Source: Drosophila miranda (Eukaryota > Arthropoda > Insecta > Diptera > Drosophilidae). Taken from it: 64,000 nucleotides of DNA. The stretch covers positions 22,524,913-22,588,912 of the forward strand of contig NC_046677.1 in NCBI RefSeq assembly GCF_003369915.1, written 5' to 3'. The notes beneath the pieces were generated by a model. That model saw nothing but the letters and a program-made list of their open reading frames with translations, was not told the DNA's origin and ran no database searches. Below, piece by piece: positions 47,901 to 61,750 of the stretch. The stretch's first letter is position 1, and each line of letters begins with the position of its first letter. A program made the translations under genes and the position numbers.

Positions 47901-49831
47901 ACCTTTTTGGATGTTTTAGTTCATATTTTAAGTCTTTTAGATAGATTTCAGATATTTAGCCATCATTTTGTTTTTAGATTGTTCAGATATCTGATATCTA
48001 GATCTTTTAAGGTCTTACAATATTTAGAACTATTTTTCAAATCATTCCTTCGATATTTTACATCTTCCTGCTTTTGCTTTGGATCTTTCTAACATTTCTT
48101 CAGTTAATTCATTAGATCATTCTTTAGATCTTGTATTGTAGAACTCGTATATATTTGTTTCGATGAAACATGCCACTCCAAAAGTACACGATTTTGCTGA
48201 ATGCTTCCCAGCACAGTGGCACGTGCAAGGACGAAGAGAAGCAGAGAGTAGAGCCAACAGATGTTCACCACAAAGTGTGTTTACTGTGCCAAAAACTGAC
48301 TATTTACAAACTGAATCTAAATGAGCGGCCGAGCACAGCTGAGACGAGACGAGCCCAGGGACCAAAAGTGCAATAAATTAAAACAAAGTTGAGGAATAAA
48401 TTCGATATTAATATCATCTAAAAGTGTCACAGAGCATTAACTCCGAAATTGTGGGGCGGGAGGGGCGTGGCCACATAGAGGCAACGAAGGAGAAAGGAGA
48501 GAATGAGAACTTAAATTGGTAGCAGCTGAGCAATCGGGGCAATAAACCACAATCGAATAAATTCTCTTCTCAATGGGCTACTTCTCTTCTGCCCCTGCCC
48601 CTGCTCCTGGGGATTCTTCTGTTACTCCGAACTCCTCCAATAATACCCTTTCTTGCCCTCCTTGGTTGGTTGGTTGGTTGGTACTCCACATCCTGGCCAG
48701 AAACACGGATATAAATTTCAATTTCCGACACTCTAAGTGGCGGCCAAATGAAATAACATTTTCATTTAACCTGCATTCGATTCCACACACAGAAAAGGGG
48801 CGAAAAGGAGAGAGAAAGAGCCACAGACAGCGACTACACGTCTCTGCATCCATCCGTACATCCATACATGTGGGGGGGAGGAAAGGGTGTGTGTGTGTAT
48901 GTCCATTATCGACTGCTTTCCCTCAGCTAGAGATGAGAGCGTGAGCGTGGCTAGAGATGGGTAGAAGAAACCAGCTTTTTCTAGGAATTCCCTAAAGATT
49001 CCAATGGATTTATACTTTGAGTATCCTTTCGACTATGGGAAATTTGCACAGCTCACGCTTCCATCAACAACAAAAAAAAAAAAAAAAAATAGCTTGGCCT
49101 GCTCCTCGTTCTTTCTAGTTCGACTCGCCTTTTGCATTACAGATTGCATTGCATTCCTTGGCGATGCACAGGCATGAAACACGCACGCATTCCGGGGGCA
49201 AGCCTTCCTGCCAAGAGGAATCTTCTCCACTTCTCTGGACGAGAGAGCAACAGGAGGCAGCAGAAGCAGCAGCAGCCGCACCAGACACTCATGAAATTGG
49301 CCATAAATAACATTTTCTTTACATTTCATTTGGGAGCCAAGTCGTCGGGCATCCGTGTGTTTCTTAATAGTGTTTGGCATCTCTCTACGGTTTCTGGTCG
49401 TCCTTCTGCTTAACCAACTGGGCGTGGCTAAGTTGCAATTAGACAGAGACGGCAGCAGAGAGGGAGAGAGGGAGAATGTGTGCACTTCAATTGATTTCCG
49501 CCTTGCAACTTGGACGCTAATTAAAGTTGATTTTTAATTTTTCGTTGGCCAAGCGAAAAGAATTATTGCGAAAAAGGGAGGATTTTTATGTGACAGGCGA
49601 TGTTTTGGTGGATTCTGGGACTAACTTTTGACAGATTTCGAACCCAAAAGAAATTCCAAATTGCAGGAAAGCTAATGGGGGGGATTAAATGATTGGTTTT
49701 GAAGTGTGTGCAAGGGGATGGGATTATCGAATAACGTAGTTTCCAATCAAAAACATGGCATGGAAAATATATTCATAAGACTAGGATTATTTAAAGGCAC
49801 GTAACAAGATTAGGCTTGGTCTTGGCCATTA
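47901..49831. other. Intergenic DNA
   Basis: Scattered microsatellites ((GGTT)n 48662-48681, (GT)n 48887-48899, poly-A near 49071-49089). No gene supported. Confidence 0.45.
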
Positions 49832-51058
49832 TTGAGACAGTGGTTTTGTGGAATAGGCCTACCTTTTGGGGATACCACATTAAAAAAAGCGCGCCCTGAA
49901 CTTTACCTCAATATAAGGTGGTGTGGAAAGAAGTTCAAATGTTTTCAACAACAATCCAAAATTAAATACACAACAAATCTGAAGAGAGATATATGTATAG
50001 ATATACATTTATATATATAGATGCAAGAATGCAAATTTGCATTTGGCACCGAAGGGAAGCGAAGGGAAGCGAATCCTTTAAAAGCCGACTTCGTTGGAAT
50101 AACTCATTATCGACTAACATATGACTAATCGAAAAACGAGACTCGTGTAGGTTTATGTGCCTACCTCTACTAATAACCTGAACTATGGTATAGAAGTAGT
50201 GCAGTCCACGAACAAATTCGTCTAATCGACAAATTACAATTAAGAAGTCAACGACTTCTTTTCTATGCTGATTTATAAGGTCCATCCCCATATTCAAATT
50301 ATTAACATGCGGATCCAATTTATATCTGGTCTGTACTATAGACAGTATCTCCCTTATTCTAGAAGTTGGACTCACACCCAATTCCAATTCCAATTTTCTG
50401 TCGTCGATACTGGCCTTACTTTAAAGACAGCCGTTGATACTAGCTTTGGTTTGGTCTCTTGTTAGGCCTTCCTTGGCACTGGCCGTGTTTGGGGAACAAT
50501 GGAGCTTACAAATGCTTTTAAAAGCGGCTCAAGTCGACTCGAAGGTCCCCAAGAGTGACCCCATTGCAATGCTTTGCAATGGCCTCCCCGTGGTGTTCCC
50601 TGGGTACCAATTTATTTATTAAATTGGGAGCTAATTCGAGCGGCGTCTAAGTATAGTTACAACTATATATACCGTAAGCAAATAAATCATAGCTTTTGCA
50701 AACGATTCGACTGGTTTCCTCTCAATTTACAAATTCTTCTGGCATTATTCGTTTTGAAGAAGAACAAGAACTAAGAACAAGTTTTTGGGAAAATGAACTA
50801 TCTTAATAATTAATGAAGTTGAACTTATGCTCCTGAAGTTTATTCAGCCTACTGGGCATTGAGCCAGGCGACCAGTTTTTATGACGGATAATTTCATTCT
50901 CTTGATCCTTTCCTTTCAGTTTTACTGAAACAATGCTAACACTGCGCTTCTCAAAACATGAAAAAACATGATTGTACATATATCTGTTTTCTACGTAGAG
51001 CGCGACTTTGATCTCTTATCTAAGCTAATGGTACCACAAATGTGGTTCAAAGAATACG
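49832..51058 (+). repeat. Composite repeat, partial copy (U0)
   Basis: Matches 55233-56451, 58489-59726 and 61875-63089 from ttgagaca to aagaatacg. It includes a locally doubled agggaagcga (50051-50070). It lacks the AT-rich minisatellite and right part of the full unit. Confidence 0.85.
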
Positions 51059-52062
51059 CTTGAAAAGTAGATTGAAAATCGATTCAATTTTTGTTCACAA
51101 ACTATTAAAAATTGATTGAAAAATAAATCGATAAAACAATTGCATTTCAGATGCTAGCGAATTTGTTACAACCGTTATGTGTCTTACCACGCAACATAAT
51201 CGCGATTATAATATTATTGTATTAATTTATTTATTTATTTAGTATCGTGTATTACGATTGAAAAGAAACAAACAAGCGTCCCATGGTAGAACCATAAACA
51301 ATGATTGAAACCTCACGGACACATCTCTGGGAATTTAGTTTGGAATTCGCTTGAAAATCGTAGCCATAAATGAAAGCAAATCAAAAAGCAAAATACCAAA
51401 TAGCAAGCAAATCAAAAAGAGAACCGAACCAACGGCAAGTGACAACGAAAAGAACAGCAAATAGGAAAACAAATGAAGGAGAGCAGCGCGCACACACAAC
51501 GAACGAGCTTATCCTTATGATTTCCCCATGGAAATCAGTTTAGAACGCAGCTAAAGAGCAAAAAAATCATAAAAGTTTGTGCTACAAATAAACAAATAAA
51601 ACCAATAAAAGTGACGTCGTTTGTGAAGTGCTGGCTCCTCGTCTGTTGTTGTCGAGTCAATGAAATCAAAATGGTAAGGCCCCACAAGGCATATCAAAGA
51701 GGAGGGTGCCACAGAAGATGGAAACCAGCGAAAGAGCCTCACCTTTTCGCATACGATGCAGGGCCAAGCCTGGTATGCGTTACGCTTACGCCGTGTAAAA
51801 CGCTTGAAAACAATTTCTATGAAATTTGCAATTCATTGCCAGAAGGAAACCCATAGACGACTCAACAGAATAACTCCAGTCAGTCTCCAGACTCATCCTC
51901 TCCAACTCATTGCGAATTTACTTCCTGTCTGTGGCTAGGGCTGTGTGGCTTTTGTGCAGCCAAACAGACAGACATCTTCTACTGTCTACCACTGCCTTCC
52001 TGCGTCTCCTGCTTCTGCTTTGATATTTACTACTCTTTGGGCATTAAAAGCTTTCCGTGTTG

Positions 52063-52116
<54 letters not shown>

Positions 52117-53738
52117 CTGTCGTGTTGGTGGAGTCTTGTATGTGTCTATTGTTGTTGTTTTGCTGTCTGTGGCCTGGAAAAACTTTAGCAATTGTTTATA
52201 TACCGTTTTAGATACTTCTAACTCCTTACAACTATGTTTTCCACCGATTTTCATAGCTTGTGAGCATATTCGATTTTATTTTTTGTTGCTTTGCTTTTGC
52301 TTGGATTTATTCGAAATAGTAAGAATATCAGAAAGTCCTCAATCTCCTCCTGCAGAAGGTCGAGGCACACCTTCTCGTCCTCAATAGCAGATTCAAATTG
52401 TCACGCGTTCCTCAATTATTTAAGGGGATTTAGTTTTTTATTTCCTTGATTTAATTTGTAAAAATGTGAATTTTTCTTGTAATTTTCGCAAAGCTTCAAA
52501 AGAGTCACAGAAATGGGACACCTGCAGGGCTGACAAGGGGATTCACTACCAAAAAAAACATATTTCCCACCGACTTGCTTTGAGGATTGCATTCAATCTT
52601 AAGAAAACCAGAGAGAAAGAGCCATAAGCACTGTTTTCCAGCTATGAAATTCGTATCGTTGATCCAGTATTCTTAAGCCTTACAACTATCGAAAGGTAGA
52701 ATCACGTCGCCAATTTGTGGATCATTTTCATCAGTGGGATGTCTTGAAATTTTTCAATTATTTACCACATTACGCCTGGGGGGGGAGAACAAACAACCTT
52801 TGAAATTTATAGCCCCATTGGTGGCGCAAAAACATTGTTATAAATTCTAGCGCCACTAAACAATTGTTTGGCGAGAAAGCGAGAGAGAAGGAGGGCTGCA
52901 GATCGATGCATAGATGGCGGAGGCTCCCGTGAAAGTAATAATGAAAATTTTCGATTGCAAAACAGAACGAAACGGAACGGAGCACAGAACAGAATGGGAT
53001 GTGGGATGTGGAAGCACTTATCCTTCTTAGTTACACGCCAGCTGATGTGTTGCCCCGTCGGACTTATTGATACTTATAGCACCACACACACACACAGAGA
53101 AGGCACAACATATGTAGCATCCTTGCTTCCTTTACTGCCTGTAGGAGCGAGCCATCGAAATAAATTCAATTTTATAAAACTGATTCCCCACACAATTTTC
53201 AAAGTCTGTTCTTCTTCCCTGGGTATCCTCCCGGTGGCTGCGAATATGTGCGAAAATTTTGCCAACAAAATGAATATGTATTGGCATTAAGACTGAAGTG
53301 GCTGTTGGGAAAGGTAGTCGGCATCCACAGGCAGGAGCAGCAAAACAGTGCACATCATGTGGAGTAGATAACAATTTATTGCCATCAAGCTGGCCTGGCC
53401 CCAAAATGCTATAGTAAAAGTTAATGAAACCAATTTGTTACGGGATGCATCGCGTGCTGGCTACACAGCAGCAGCAGCAGCACAATAATGTGTTGTAGAG
53501 CGTGGAAAACTCTGGAAATAGATACAAAGAACCCATGGACGGACAGCCGCGAGTCAGAGCCAGTTACAGACAGGGCCAATGCGCTGCGAATGCATTCAAT
53601 TGTTCCAAATGTCAATAGCCAATGAGCTGAACATTTTTAGCCTCATCAGCGATAAATCATTTGCAGCTCTGTTTCATTTAATGGAAATGCAAGTTTTTCT
53701 GCAGAAGATTTACACGCCAAGCAGGCAGGCAGTTCACC
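51059..53738. other. Unique-looking intergenic DNA
   Basis: A (CT)n tract lies at 52065-52111 and a (GCA)n at 53468-53481. No gene or known element recognised. Confidence 0.45.
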
Positions 53739-53900
53739 CATCAATGGAGGGGGACAGACGGTAGCCCGAAGAGAATTCGTGGAGCCAAGAGAATAATGAT
53801 ATGAAAAGAAGACAATATGAATATTGATCGAAGACTTCAAGATAGATTTCTGGGAATAAATTCAGTGACACATTATTTTGTTGGTAATCGTGTAGTGTAT
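53739..53900 (+). repeat. Right-half fragment of the composite repeat
   Basis: From catcaatggaggg to gtgtatg it matches 57281-57445 and 60622-60786. It is followed directly by the retrotransposon sequence. Confidence 0.8.
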
Positions 53901-54905
53901 GGATTTCTGAGATGGATTTCTAGCTATTTTTGTTCTAGGTCTCAAAGAGTCCTCTTCAAAAACTCCCTCTCTTTACCAGTAAAGGTTTCTTCGGGAGTAC
54001 CACAAGGCAGCCATCTAGGCCCCTTACTCTTCACACTCTTTATTAATGACTTACCTTCAGTATTTACATACTCTCGAGTACTTATGTATGCGGATGATGT
54101 TAAACTCTGTGTCCAGTACAAGGACATTTCATTTCATTCTCGCTTGCAATCCGATCTCAATAACTTTCAGTCATGGTGTTGTGCAAACTTGTTATACCTT
54201 AATGCCTCGAAATGCAAAGTTATGACATTTCATCGTTCTAGCCCTTTGTTGGCTCCTTACACCCTATTTGGTGGTTCTCTTGAGAGAATTACCCTGGTGG
54301 ATGATCTGGGTGTTATGTTAGACCCCAAGTTAAAGTTTTCCGAACACATTTCTACCATGGTAAATAAGGCCATGGGCGTGCTTGGGTTTATAAAGAGGTG
54401 GTCAAAGGAATTTGACGACCCCTATATAACAAAGACTCTCTATACCTCGCTTGTTCGTCCGATATTAGAATACGGCTCCTGTGTATGGTGCCCTCAGTAC
54501 AAACTACACCAGGACCGTATAGAATCAGTACAGAAAAACTTTTTACTCTTTGCTCTGCGGGGTCTTAAATGGGATGCGGGTGTAAGACTTCCATCTTACT
54601 CTAGTAGACTACTTTTAGTAAACCTCCCATCATTAGTTAACCGTAGAAAAATGCTTGGTGTGATATTTATGCACAACTTGATCAGGGGTGACATAGACAG
54701 CCCCGATCTGTTGAGCCGCATAAACTTCACGATTCCTATTAGACTGACTAGAAATTTTATACCGTTGTTCATTCCACTTTGTAGATCGAATTATTCCTTG
54801 CATGAACCGTTTAGGATCTTATGCTCGGATTATAATTCCCTCTACCATATTATATCCACCACTAATTCTCTTCCTCTTATTAAATTATTAATTATAAATT
54901 ATTAA
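53901..54905 (+). mobile_element. 5'-truncated non-LTR retrotransposon, reverse transcriptase segment
   Basis: An uninterrupted frame (with 53817-53900 in phase) contains FLRWISSYFCSRSQRVLFKN, SSGVPQGSHLGPLLFTLFIN and the catalytic LMYADDVKLC, then DLGVMLDPKLKFSEHIST and the thumb/C-terminal region to a stop at 54905. This is the 3' half of a CR1/Jockey-superfamily ORF2. The endonuclease and first palm motif are missing, typical of 5' truncation at insertion. The frame is intact, so it is young, but it cannot move itself. Confidence 0.85.
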
Positions 54906-55109
54906 TAGAAAAGAAGTCGTTGACTTCTTAATTGTAATTTGTCGATTAGACGAATTTGTTCGTGGACTGCACTACTTTTATACCATAGTTCAGGTTATAG
55001 AGGTAGGCACATAAACCTACACGAGTCTCGTTTTTCGATTAGTCATATGTTAGTCGATAATGAGTTATTCCAACGAAGTCGGCTTTTAAAGGATTCGCTT
55101 CCCTTCGGT
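54905..55109. repeat. Left arm of a 205/209-bp inverted repeat
   Basis: Reverse complement of 55451-55659, differing by a 4-bp indel. About 341 bp separate the arms. It joins the retrotransposon stop directly to unit U1. Confidence 0.85.
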
Positions 55110-56879
55110 TCCGAAGCAGTATCGAAGATAAGGATTCATGGCATAGCCCTTTGTCGTATTACTAGTATTACTATGTATCCGATATGCAGCACTTCGTAGT
55201 TATACCCAATACTGTAAAATAGTATCGAGTTTTCTTGAGACATTGGTTCTGTGGAATAGGCCTACCTTTTGGGGATACCACATTAAAAAAAGCGCGCCCT
55301 GAACTTTACCTCAATATAAGGTGGTGTGGAAAGAAGTTCAAATGTTTTCAACAACAATCCAAAATTAAATACACAACAAATCTGAAGAGAGATATATGTA
55401 TAGATATACATTTATATATATAGATGCAAGAATGCAAATTTGCATTTGGCACCGAAGGGAAGCGAATCCTTTAAAAGCCGACTTCGTTGGAATAACTCAT
55501 TATCGACTAACATATGACTAATCGAAAAACGAGACTCGTGTAGGTTTATGTGCCTACCTCTACTAATAACCTGAACTATGGTATAAAAGTAGTGCAGTCC
55601 ACGAACAAATTCGTCTAATCGACAAATTACAATTAAGAAGTCAACGACTTCTTTTCTATGCTGATTTATAAGGTCCATCCCCATATTCAAATTATTAACA
55701 TGCGGATCCAATTTATATCTGGTCTGTACTATAGACAGTATCTCCCTTATTCTAGAAGTTGGACTCACACCCAATTCCAATTCCAATTTTCTGTCGTCGA
55801 TACTGGCCTTACTTTAAAGACAGCCGTTGATACTAGCTTTGGTTTGGTCTCTTGTTAGGCCTTCCTTCGCACTGGCCGTGTTTGGGGAACAATGGAGCTT
55901 ACAAATGCTTTTAAAAGCGGCTCAAGTCGACTCGAAGGTCCCCAAGAGTGACCCCATTGCAATGCTTTGCAATGGCCTCCCCGTGGTGTTCCCTGGGTAC
56001 CAATTTATTTATTAAATTGGGAGCTAATTCGAGCGGCGTCTAAGTATAGTTACAACTATATATACCGTAAGCAAATAAATCATAGCTTTTGCAAACGATT
56101 CGACTGGTTTCCTCTCAATTTACAAATTCTTCTGGCATTATTCGTTTTGAAGAACAAGAACTAAGAACAAGTTTTTGGGAAAATGAACTATCTTAATAAT
56201 TAATGAAGTTGAACTTATGCTCCTGAAGTTTATTCAGCCTACTGGGCATTGAGCCAGGCGACCAGTTTTTATGACGGATAATTTCATTCTCTTGATCCTT
56301 TCCTTTCAGTTTTACTGAAACAATGCTAACACTGCGCTTCTCAAAACATGAAAAAACATGATTGTACATATATCTGTTTTCTACGTAGAGCGCGACTTTG
56401 ATCTCTTATCTAAGCTAATGGTACCACAAATGTGGTTCAAAGAATACGAAAATTTTTAGTACCTGAGCACAACAATAAGAGATAAGAACTGCATAGTCAA
56501 ACCAAACAAGCATCTATTACTTTTTAAGAAAAATTGAAAATAATTTTTGCTCATATATCCATTTTACTAAAGTATATCATTTATATTATTTTTTTTTGTC
56601 TTAGCTTTTATGTATTTTGTTTTTGTCTTTTTTATTGTTACTAAATTTTTTTTTTTAAGTGTCTAAATTTTTTTTTTATTGTTACTAAATTTTTTTTTTA
56701 TTGTTACTAAATATTTTTTTTTTCTCAATTTTTGTTGTTTTTTAAATTTTTTGTTGTTTTTTTATAAATTTTGTTGTTTTTTATAATTTTTGTTTTTTTA
56801 TTGTTATGTATTTATTGTTATGTATTTATTGTTATTTATTTATTTTATTTTTATTTTTTTAAATTTATTTTTGTAAAAA

Positions 56880-57235
56880 TTTTATTTTGTTATATTTATT
56901 TATTTTTGTATACATTTTTTTTTTTTTGTAATATTTATTTATTTTTGTATACATTTTTTTGTAATATTTTTTTTATTTTTGTATGCATTTTTTTTGTAAT
57001 ATTTATTTATTTTTGTAAAATTTTTTTTTGTAATATTTATTTATTTTTGTATACATTTTTTTGTAATATTTATTTATGTTTGTATACATTTTTTTTTTAA
57101 TATTTATTTTTGTATACATTTTTTTTGTAATATTTATTTATGTTTGTTTATATTTGTTTATATTTATCTATATTTATTTATGTTTATTTATATTTATTTA
57201 ATTTTTTTTTGTATTTATTTATATTTATTTATATT
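56880..57235. repeat. AT-rich minisatellite in U1
   Basis: Units of about 30-33 bp centred on tttgtatacatttttttgta repeat here, and again at 60170-60575 and 63355-63680. Poly-Phe/Tyr/Ile frames across them are artefacts. Confidence 0.85.
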
Positions 57236-58154
57236 TTGATGGGGCTGCTGCTGGTGCCGGCCCTCCGGTCTGGTCTGGCCCTCCATCAATGGAGGGGGAC
57301 AGACGGTAGCCCGAAGAGAATTCGTGGAGCCAAGAGAATAATGATGTGAAAAGAAGACAATATGAATATTGATCGAAGACTTCAAGATAGATTTCTGGGA
57401 ATAAATTCAATGACACATTATTTTGTTGGTAATCGTGTAGTGTATGTACAACTCTCGCTACAGCTAATGCTTTTCCATCCTATTTCAGCTCAGAGATACT
57501 TTGTAGGAAACCATGAAAGACTCGAAGAAAGATTAATTCGAAAAACTTTCATTATATGTTCTTTTAAGTATTATTTTTATATCTTGTTTTTTAGATAATG
57601 TTTTTTTTAAATTATTATTTTTTAAATATTTTTTTATATATTTTTTTGTTAAAGTATTTTTATAGTATTTTTTAAAGTATTTTTTTTAGTATTTTTAATA
57701 TTTGTTTGTGTAATTTTTTAAAATATTTTTTGTAGTATTTTTTAAAATATTTTTGTGTAGTATTTTCTTTAAATATTTGTTGTAGTATTTTGTTTTAAAA
57801 TATTTTTTTGTAGTGTTTTTTTAATATTTTTTTTTTGTTATATGTTAAATTTTTGTTTGTAATAGTCTTTTAATTATTTAAAATTTTTTTAATTTTTTAA
57901 ACATTAAAATTTTTTTTATTCATGTAATTATTTAAATAGTTTTTTCTATTTTTTATGTATTATTTATATGATTTACCTTAGTAAAATGTCTATATTTGCA
58001 CTCCTTTGAAAACAAAACAAAACAAAAAGGCACAAAAAATTCAATATCAATTTTTTTAATATAAAAAAAAATAGTTGTATACTTTTCACATAGAAAATGG
58101 CTATAACAGCAAAATATATTTTATATGGAAATAAATTTCCTAAGAACACGTTTT

Positions 58155-58300
58155 TGGGAGACTTTCGAGAACAGAGTCTTTTAAAGAGAGACTTTCGAGA
58201 AGAGAGACTTTCGAGAACAAGAAGTTTTGCAAAAAGGGACTTTCGATAAGACAGACTTTCGAAATGGAGCTTCGTTAGAGTTTTGAGAGAGAGTTTCGAG
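58155..58300. promoter_or_regulatory. Heat-shock-element-like cluster in U1
   Basis: Three exact ttcgagaa (TTCnnGAA) sites at 58164-58171, 58194-58201 and 58210-58217, with agagag (GAGA-factor-like) between them and a ttcgaaa at 58259-58265. The second copy is at 61541-61686. HSF binds alternating nGAAn units; activity is inferred only. Confidence 0.4.
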
Positions 58301-58364
58301 AGACTGCACGCGCAGTGTTGCTAACTGTCGATAACTCATTATCGTGCCAGTCACTTAGAATAGT

Positions 58365-61300
58365 TTCCGAAGCAGTATCGAAGATAAGGATTCATGGCAT
58401 AGCCCTTTGTCGTATTACTAGTATTACTATGTATCCGATATGCAGCACTTCGTAGTTATACCCAATACTGTAAAATAGTATCGAGTTTTCTTGAGACATT
58501 GGTTCTGTGGAATAGGCCTACCTTTTGGGGATACCACATTAAAAAAAGCGCGCCCTGAACTTTACCTCAATATAAGGTGGTGTGGAAAGAAGTTCAAATG
58601 TTTTCAACAACAATCCAAAATTAAATACACAACAAATCTGAAGAGAGATATATGTATAGATATACATTTATATATATATAGATGCAAGAATGCAAATTTG
58701 CATTTGGCACCGAAGGGAAGCGAATCCTTTAAAAGCCGACTTCGTTGGAATAACTCATTATCGACTAACATATGACTAATCGAAAAACGAGACTCGTGTA
58801 GGTTTATGTGCCTACCTCTACTAATAACCTGAACTATGGTATAAAAGTAGTGCAGTCCACGAACAAATTCGTCTAATCGACAAATTACAATTAAGAAGTC
58901 AACGACTTCTTTTCTATGCTGATTTATAAGGTCCATCCCCATATTCAAATTATTAACATGCGGATCCAATTTATATCTGGTCTGTACTATAGACAGTATC
59001 TCCCTTATTCTAGAAGTTGGACTCACACCCAATTCCGACTGAACAGAATCGGGGACATTATTAATTTTCTGTCGTCGATACTGGCCTTACTTTAAAGACA
59101 GCCGTTGATACTAGCTTTGGTTTGGTCTCTTGTTAGGCCTTCGCACTGGCCGTGTTTGGGGAACAATGGAGCTTACAAATGCTTTTAAAAGCGGCTCAAG
59201 TCGACTCGAAGGTCCCCAAGAGTGACCCCATTGCAATGCTTTGCAATGGCCTCCCCGTGGTGTTCCCTGGGTACCAATTTATTTATTAAATTGGGAGCTA
59301 ATTCGAGCGGCGTCTAAGTATAGTTACAACTATATATACCGTAAGCAAATAAATCATAGCTTTTGCAAACGATTCGACTGGTTTCCTCTCAATTTACAAA
59401 TTCTTCTGGCATTATTCGTTTTGAAGAAGAACAAGAACTAAGAACAAGTTTTTGGGAAAATGAACTATCTTAATAATTAATGAAGTTGAACTTATGCTCC
59501 TGAAGTTTATTCAGCCTACTGGGCATTGAGCCAGGCGACCAGTTTTTATGACGGATAATTTCATTCTCTTGATCCTTTCCTTTCAGTTTTACTGAAACAA
59601 TGCTAACACTGCGCTTCTCAAAACATGAAAAAACATGATTGTACATATATCTGTTTTCTACGTAGAGCGCGACTTTGATCTCTTATCTAAGCTAATGGTA
59701 CCACAAATGTGGTTCAAAGAATACGAAAATTTTTAGTACCTGAGCACAACAATAAGAGATAAGAACTGCATAGTCAAACCAAACAAGCATCTATTACTTT
59801 TTAAGAAAAATTGAAAATAATTTTTGCTCATATATCCATTTTACTAAAGTATATCATTTATATTATTTTTTTTTGTCTTAGCTTTTATGTTTTTTTTTTG
59901 TCTTTTTTATTGTTACTAAATTTTTTTTTTTAAGTGTCTAAATTTTTTTTTTATTGTTACTAAATTTTTTTTTTCTAAATTTTTGTTGTTTTTTATAAAT
60001 TTTGTTGTTTTTTATAAATTTTGTTGTTTTTTATAATTTTTGTTTTTTTATTGTTATGTATTTATTGTTATGTATTTATTGGTATGTATTTATTGTTATG
60101 TATTTATTGTTATTTATTTATTTAATTTATATTTTTTTAAATTTATTTTGTAAAAATTTTATTTTGTTATATTTATTTATTTTTGTATAAATTTTTTTTT
60201 TTTTTGTAATATTTATTTATTTTTGTATACATTTTTTTGTAATATTTTTTTTATTTTTGTATACATTTTTTTTGTAATATTTATTTATTTTTGTATACAT
60301 ATTTTTGTAATATTTTTTTTTTTATTTTTGTATACATTTTTTTTGTAATATTTATTTATTTTTGTGTACATTTTTTTTGTAATATTTATTTATTTTTGTA
60401 TTTATTTTTTTATAATATTTATTTATGTTTGTATACATTTTTTTTTGTAATATTTATTTTTGTATACATTTTTTTTGTAATATTTATTTATGTTTGTTTA
60501 TATTTGTTTATATTTATCTATATTTATTTATATTTATTTAATTTTTTTTTGTATTTATTTATATTTATTTATATTTTGATGGGGCTGCTGCTGGTGCCGG
60601 CCCTCCGGTCTGGTCTGGCCCTCCATCAATGGAGGGGGACAGACGGTAGCCCGAAGAGAATTCGTGGAGCCAAGAGAATAATGATGTGAAAAGAAGACAA
60701 TATGAATATTGATCGAAGACTTCAAGATAGATTTCTGGGAATAAATTCAATGACACATTATTTTGTTGGTAATCGTGTAGTGTATGTACAACTCTCGCTA
60801 CAGCTAATGCTTTTCCATCCTATTTCAGCTCAGAGATACTTTGTAGGAAACCATGAAAGACTCGAAGAAAGATTAATTCGAAAAACTTTCATCATATGTT
60901 CTTTTAAGTATTATTTTTATATCTTGTTTTTTAGATAATGTTTTTTTTTAAATTATTATTTTTTAAATATTTTTTTATATATTTTTTTTGTTAAAGTATT
61001 TTTATAGTATTTTTTAAAGTATTTTTTTTAGTATTTTTAATATTTGTTTGTGTAATTTTTTAAAATATTTTTTGTAGTATTTTTTAAAATATTTTTGTGT
61101 AGTATTTTCTTTAAATATTTGTTGTAGTATTTTGTTTTAAAATATTTTTTTGTAGTGTTTTTTTAATATTTTTTTTTTGTTATATGTTAAATTTTTGTTT
61201 GTAATAGTCTTTTAATTATTTAAAATTTTTTTAATTATTTAATTTTTTTAAATTTTTTTATTATTTAAAATTTTTTTAATTTTTTAAATATTAATTTTTT

Positions 61301-61750
61301 TTATTCATGTAATTTTTTAAATAGTTTTTTCTATTTTTTATGTATTATTTATATGATTTACCTTAGTAAAATGTCTATATTTGCACTCCTTTGAAAACAA
61401 AACAAAACAAAAAGGCACAAAAAATTCAATATCAATTTTTTTAATATAAAAAAAAAATAGTTGTATACTTTTCACATAGAAAATGGCTATAACAGCAAAA
61501 TATATTTTATATGGAAATAAATTTCCTAAGAACACGTTTTTGGGAGACTTTCGAGAACAGAGTCTTTTAAAGAGAGACTTTCGAGAAGAGAGACTTTCGA
61601 GAACAAGAAGTTTTGCAAAAAGGGACTTTCGATAAGACAGACTTTCGAAATGGAGCTTCGTTAGAGTTTTGAGAGAGAGTTTCGAGAGACTGCACGCGCA
61701 GTGTTGCTAACTGTCGATAACTCATTATCGTGCCAGTCACTTAGAATAGT
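58365..61750 (+). repeat. Composite tandem unit U2 (3386 bp)
   Basis: Head-to-tail repeat of U1 with the same landmarks. The larger length comes mainly from expansion of the T-rich arrays. It has a 29-bp change near 59036-59063 replacing a ccaattccaatt run. Confidence 0.9.
61541..61686. promoter_or_regulatory. Heat-shock-element-like cluster in U2
   Basis: Same array as at 58155, with the first ttcgagaa at 61550-61557, just before unit U3. Confidence 0.4.

Larger units (their letters stand above)
55109..58364 (+). repeat. Composite tandem unit U1 (3256 bp)
   Basis: Order: ttccgaagcagtatcgaag start, the U0-like block, tttgtatacattttt minisatellite (56880-57230), the ccctccat/atggaggg hairpin (about 57280-57297), the MNIDRRLQDRF frame piece, a T-rich block, and the ttcgagaa array, ending where U2 starts. 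Confidence 0.9.

Noticed and set aside
56771..57100. Poly-Phe/Tyr/Ile frames, also at 60291-60689
   Set aside because: They arise from the AT-rich minisatellite and shift between copies.
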